From contig JAOZVK010000255.1 in the NCBI GenBank assembly GCA_029938185.1, positions 1 to 8,058 of the forward strand: DNA of 8,058 nt, given 5' to 3'. Below are positions 5,592-8,058 of this stretch, piece by piece. A program made the translations under genes and the position numbers. The notes under the pieces were generated by a model that was not told where the DNA came from, searched no databases, and saw only the letters and a list, made by a program, of their open reading frames with translations. Source of the stretch: Bacteroidales bacterium (GTDB taxonomy: Bacteria > Bacteroidota > Bacteroidia > Bacteroidales > JAOZVK01). Positions within the stretch are counted from its first letter, which is position 1. Each line of letters begins with the position of its first letter.

Positions 5592-5613
5592 CGAGGTCTT
5601 CAAGCTGTTTAAT
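5592..5613 (+). repeat. Degenerate palindromic repeat upstream of the radical-SAM gene
   Basis: CGAGGTCTTCAAGCTGTTTA plus AT matches the repeat head at 17 of 22 bases. The second half of the hairpin is degraded and the GTGGCTT extension is lost. Weaker similarity to copies 1 and 2 continues downstream (TTAATAAAATATTGAAAAAT near 5649-5668, then TTTTGTTAG), ending at the start of module copy B. Confidence 0.55.
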
Positions 5614-5672
5614 ACTGTTAGATACATACTATTAATCAGTAAATTATCTTAATAAAATATTGAAAAATTTTT

Positions 5673-5764
5673 GTTAGGTAGGTCATCGTATAAAATCGAC
5701 ACTTTGTAAAGTTGTAACTTATTGTGATTCTGGCGTAAGCAAAATTATCAATTGTTTATTATCA
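5673..5764 (+). repeat. 92-base upstream module, copy B (before the radical-SAM gene)
   Basis: It is the gap-free counterpart of 2126-2217: about 70 of 92 bases match, concentrated in the two end blocks (30/33 and 30/32). GCGTAAGC begins exactly 60 bases into the module in both copies (2186 and 5733). It ends 49 bases before the radical-SAM ATG; copy A ends 36 bases before the exporter ATG. Confidence 0.7.
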
Positions 5765-5813
5765 ATTGACAACTGCTTAGAGTACTTATTTAATTAAAAA
5801 AAAACAAAGTCAT

Positions 5814-6785
5814 ATGTTAATATATAAATATATAAATGTTTTCAAAATAATTTTAAGCTATTGGTTATCGAAAATATTAAAAAAACCAATTGTTTGGGGA
5901 TTACCTTTTGCTATTTCAATAGAATCTACAACTAAATGTAATTTATCGTGTCCTGAATGTGTTAGTGGTACAAATAGTTTTGAAAGACCCACTGGAAATA
6001 TGACATTTAGTTTATTTAAAAAAATTATTGATAAAATAAAAAAACACACATTATATCTTACTTTAAATTTTCAGGGTGAGCCATTAATAAACCCTAATAT
6101 TGATAAAATGATTAAATATGCTACAAAAAAAAATATATTGACGGTTATATCAACGAATGCACATTTTTTAGATAATAAAATGGCTATAAATATTTTAAAT
6201 AGTAAGCTACACAAACTTATAATATCGCTTGATGGAACAAACGAAACTGAATATCAGAAATATCGTGTTGGAGGAAATTATAATTTAGTTATTAATAATA
6301 TTATAGAAATAGTTAAACTAAAACAAAAATTAAAACTTAATAGACCAAAGATAATAATTCAATTTTTAGTTTTTAAGCACAATCAAAATAAAGTATCAGA
6401 TATTTACAAAATAGCTAAACAAATAGGTGTTGATGGTGTAGTAATAAAAACTGCACAAATCAATAACTTAAACGATAATAATAATCTTATACCCACAATT
6501 AATAAGTTTTCGAGATATAGATGGTTAAAAAGTAAAAAGTATAGTATAAAAAGTAATTTTCCGAATTATTGTAAACGAATATGGTTTTATTCAATAATCA
6601 GTTGGGACGGAAAAGTAATACCTTGTTGTTTTGATAAAAATGCAAAATATGAAATGGGAAACATCAATAATCAAGGGTTTTCAGAAATATGGGTAAACGA
6701 AAAATACCAGAAATATAGAAAAACTATACTAACAAACAGAAAATCTATTGATATATGTATAAATTGTAGTGAGGGTTTAGACTAA
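5814..6785 (+). CDS. Radical-SAM protein with a SPASM/twitch-like C-terminus
   Basis: A 323-residue iron-sulfur enzyme that would cleave S-adenosylmethionine to start radical chemistry; the substrate is unknown. The radical-SAM cluster motif CNLSCPEC places the three cysteines at 42, 46 and 49. G88-E89-P90 (FQGEPLINP) is the SAM-binding GEP-type motif, and STNAHFLD and IISLDGT are further core strands. The C-terminus has C253-X12-G266-X4-C271 followed by C272 and C315-X2-C318, which fits a SPASM/twitch region for an auxiliary 4Fe-4S cluster, with fewer cysteines than full seven-Cys SPASM domains. Residues 24-35 (KPIVWGLPFAIS) precede the cluster strand. The first ATG is used and the leader is A-rich without Shine-Dalgarno. 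No precursor peptide, glycosyltransferase or other maturation partner lies alongside, so a RiPP role is not supported. I recall similar stand-alone proteins as common in Bacteroidota. Confidence 0.88.
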   Translation: MLIYKYINVFKIILSYWLSKILKKPIVWGLPFAISIESTTKCNLSCPECVSGTNSFERPTGNMTFSLFKKIIDKIKKHTLYLTLNFQGEPLINPNIDKMIKYATKKNILTVISTNAHFLDNKMAINILNSKLHKLIISLDGTNETEYQKYRVGGNYNLVINNIIEIVKLKQKLKLNRPKIIIQFLVFKHNQNKVSDIYKIAKQIGVDGVVIKTAQINNLNDNNNLIPTINKFSRYRWLKSKKYSIKSNFPNYCKRIWFYSIISWDGKVIPCCFDKNAKYEMGNINNQGFSEIWVNEKYQKYRKTILTNRKSIDICINCSEGLD

Positions 6786-6822
6786 GGAATTGTTAAAAAA
6801 TAACTTTCCGATTTATTTTTTT
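6786..6822 (+). terminator. Rho-independent terminator of the radical-SAM gene
   Basis: Directly after the TAA stop, GGAA (6786-6789) and GTTA (6792-6795) pair with TAAC (6801-6804) and TTCC (6806-6809) around an AAAAA loop with a small internal bulge. A T-rich tract (TTTATTTTTTT, 6812-6822) follows. The stem is AT-rich and modest in strength, but the order of stop, hairpin and T-tract is classical. Confidence 0.55.
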
Positions 6823-6857
6823 GTAAAATACTTATATTTAGGTGTAAACCAATTCGT

Positions 6858-6879
6858 AATTTATAATTCGTCATTTCCT
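6858..6879 (-). repeat. 22-base repeat, copy 2, downstream of the radical-SAM gene
   Basis: It is the exact reverse complement of 3422-3443. The local sequence AATTCGTAATTTATAATTCG looks like a diverged tandem of an AATTCGTAAT unit, a simple-sequence type I recall from Bacteroidota intergenic DNA. No function is inferred. Confidence 0.65.
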
Positions 6880-6920
6880 TAATTATGCGTAAGTAAGGTA
6901 AAAGGCTCAAAGAGTCAAAC

Positions 6921-7072
6921 TAATTAGTGTGCGTCTATAAAGTCGCAATTATATAGGTCATGCCTAAAGGCATTTATGTAATTGGCTTATCATCAGCCCA
7001 CGATTATCATCGTGGGTTACTAATAGGTCATCGCTTTGCGATTTTATTGACTTTATAGATGCACACTAATTA
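6921..7072. mobile_element. 152-base inverted-repeat element with three internal hairpins (MITE- or REP-like)
   Basis: The 24-base ends 6921-6944 (TAATTAGTGTGC...) and 7049-7072 are inverted repeats with 23 of 24 matches. Inside are three hairpins: ATGCC-TAAA-GGCAT (6960-6973) within CAATTA/TAATTG (6946-6951 and 6979-6984); CCCACGAT-TATC-ATCGTGGG (6997-7016); and ATCGC-TTT-GCGAT (7030-7042). The first and third are each preceded by ATAGGTC. No coding sequence fits inside. The right end contains the hldD stop codon (7066-7068). The GC-rich central hairpin resembles those found near IS200/IS605-like and RAYT transposases. The element may be non-autonomous mobile DNA, or a structured terminator serving two convergent genes. 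No target-site duplication is evident beyond the palindromic TAATTA ends. Confidence 0.6.
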
Positions 7073-8031
7073 TATTTATTATTTTTCAGATAATTTTTTA
7101 CATAATCATTAACACCATCTTCAAGACAATGGAATTTCTTATTGTAGCCTATTGATTTTAATTTCTCCATATTAGCTTCAGTAAAATATTGATATTTATC
7201 TCTAATATCTTCGGGAGTGTCTATAAATTCTATTTTTCGACTAATTCCAATTGCATCAAATGTATTGTTTGTTAAATCAATAAATGTTCTTGCCTTTCCT
7301 GTGCCTAAGTTGTAAATACCCGAATTTTTTCTATGGTGCATCAAAAAATATAATACATCAACAACATCTTTAACATATATAAAATCGCGTATTTGTTCGC
7401 CATCGTTGTAGTTTGGATTATGCGAACGAAATAGCTTCATTTTATTATTTTCTATAATTTGTTTATATGCATGAATAATCACCGAAGCCATTCTTCCTTT
7501 GTGATATTCATTTGGACCATAAACATTAAAAAATTTCAAACCCAACCAAAAATATGGTTTTTTGTTTTGTTTTAATACCCATTTGTCAAAATCATTTTTC
7601 GATTCACCATAGGGGTTTAGTGGTTTTAGTTTTTCTATAATTTCGTGATTGTCATTATAACCACATTCTCCACCGCCATATGTTGCAGCAGATGACGCAT
7701 ATACAAATGGTAGACCAAACTCAACACATAATACCCACAAGCTCTTTGAGTATCCTAAATTTAATTTATCAAATATCTTTGTATCAAATTCAGTTGTATC
7801 AGTTCTGGCTCCAATATGAAAAATAAATTGTACAAATTTGTGATTTTCTTTTAACCATTCAAAAAAAATATCACGATGTACTTTTTTCCTTATATACTTA
7901 TTATCAAGGTTTTTATTTTTATTTTCATTAGAGAAATCATCAACAGCAATAATATCTTTAAAATTATTATTATTTAATTTACTAATCAAATTACTGCCAA
8001 TAAATCCTGCGGCTCCTGTTACGACTATCAT
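7066..8031 (-). CDS. hldD: ADP-L-glycero-D-manno-heptose 6-epimerase
   Basis: An NADP-dependent short-chain dehydrogenase/reductase-type epimerase that converts ADP-D-glycero- to ADP-L-glycero-manno-heptose, the last step in making the heptose donor for the LPS inner core; cytoplasmic. The 321 residues (E. coli HldD has 310) open with the Rossmann motif TGAAGFIG (G6, G9, G12). They contain TTEFD, the family signature YASSAATYGGG with S114, the YxxxK pair Y141 and K145 (NPYGESK), FNVYGPNEYHKGRM with K178 (equivalent to the second catalytic base K178 of E. coli), RDFIYVKDV and NLGTGKARTF. The length, start and C-terminus (GVNDYVKNYL) align with HldD over the whole chain, so the nearby inverted-repeat element has not truncated it, though the last codon and the TAG lie in that element's right arm. 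The ATG at 8031 has an AT-rich leader, and its promoter is outside the window. No other heptose or LPS gene is adjacent. Confidence 0.95.
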   Translation of the reverse strand: MIVVTGAAGFIGSNLISKLNNNNFKDIIAVDDFSNENKNKNLDNKYIRKKVHRDIFFEWLKENHKFVQFIFHIGARTDTTEFDTKIFDKLNLGYSKSLWVLCVEFGLPFVYASSAATYGGGECGYNDNHEIIEKLKPLNPYGESKNDFDKWVLKQNKKPYFWLGLKFFNVYGPNEYHKGRMASVIIHAYKQIIENNKMKLFRSHNPNYNDGEQIRDFIYVKDVVDVLYFLMHHRKNSGIYNLGTGKARTFIDLTNNTFDAIGISRKIEFIDTPEDIRDKYQYFTEANMEKLKSIGYNKKFHCLEDGVNDYVKNYLKNNKYN

Positions 8032-8058
8032 ATGTTATGTTATTTAAATGGTACAATT

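Larger units (their letters stand above)
5401..5813. other. 413-base divergent intergenic region made mostly of repeats
   Basis: No ordinary gene is seen. From the dxs side it holds a reverse-strand long repeat (5429-5533), a strong -7-like box for dxs (5537-5544), a 58-base spacer region, a degenerate forward palindrome (5592-5613) with a body that continues to about 5676, and the 92-base module copy B (5673-5764). An A/T-rich leader precedes the radical-SAM ATG. For the radical-SAM gene the best promoter-like sequence is TATAATCGTTG (5573-5583), at the position equivalent to TATAACTTTG before the exporter gene; it is too imperfect to call. Confidence 0.75.

Noticed and set aside
5505..5613. 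Riboswitch of a known class (for example TPP before dxs)
   Set aside because: No THI-box, cobalamin or other recognisable riboswitch core was seen. The leader is explained by the dispersed repeat instead.
5858..6049. Reverse frame of 63 codons inside the radical-SAM gene
   Set aside because: Antisense shadow over the radical-SAM cysteine motif region; no independent support.
5814..6785. RiPP or quinohaemoprotein-type maturase locus around the SPASM radical-SAM gene
   Set aside because: There is no precursor peptide gene with a plausible core, no transporter and no partner enzyme nearby. The MWL mini-ORFs belong to a repeat found at several loci and are not specific to this gene.

Overview
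The window is strongly AT-rich and reads as a chromosomal segment of a Bacteroidota bacterium, probably Bacteroidales or a close relative. The reasons are the family type of the proteins (a PepP-like protease, a SPASM radical-SAM protein and an HldD that marks an LPS-making Gram-negative), A-rich start contexts with no Shine-Dalgarno sequence before any gene, and promoter-like sequences of the Bacteroidota form TTG-N19-TAnnTTTG. Genus is not resolvable by eye.

Layout: the 3' end of a charged coiled-coil protein (1-176, +); pepP, Xaa-Pro aminopeptidase (290-1678, +); a 575-base gene-free stretch full of repeats; a polytopic putative heavy-metal exporter of the ArsP_2/DUF2899 type (2254-3366, +); dxs, 1-deoxy-D-xylulose-5-phosphate synthase (3445-5400, -), convergent with the exporter; a 413-base divergent intergenic region, again full of repeats; a radical-SAM/SPASM protein (5814-6785, +); a 280-base convergent intergenic region with a terminator and a 152-base inverted-repeat element; and hldD, ADP-glyceromanno-heptose 6-epimerase (7066-8031, -). 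The five complete genes are separate transcription units with no shared pathway: peptide turnover, metal export, isoprenoid precursor synthesis, an unassigned radical-SAM function and LPS heptose synthesis.

The unusual part lies between the genes. A palindrome-headed repeat (TAAGGTCTTCGACCTATTTA plus GTGGCTT) occurs six times, in both orientations. Two 29-base copies are identical although 3.8 kb apart. Longer copies run about 105 bases, and three of them carry a small ORF beginning Met-Trp-Leu and ending in Cys. Two copies lie just downstream of promoter-like boxes, so they would form the 5' leaders of the exporter and dxs mRNAs. The upstream regions of the exporter and the radical-SAM gene share a whole composite layout, including a gap-free 92-base module, although the two genes are unrelated. 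A separate 152-base element with 24-base inverted ends and three hairpins reaches into the stop codon of hldD.

No CRISPR array, tRNA, rRNA, intact transposase or recognisable defence system was seen. The repeats look like non-autonomous mobile or REP-like sequences that may have been taken up as leader or promoter DNA. That reading is inference.
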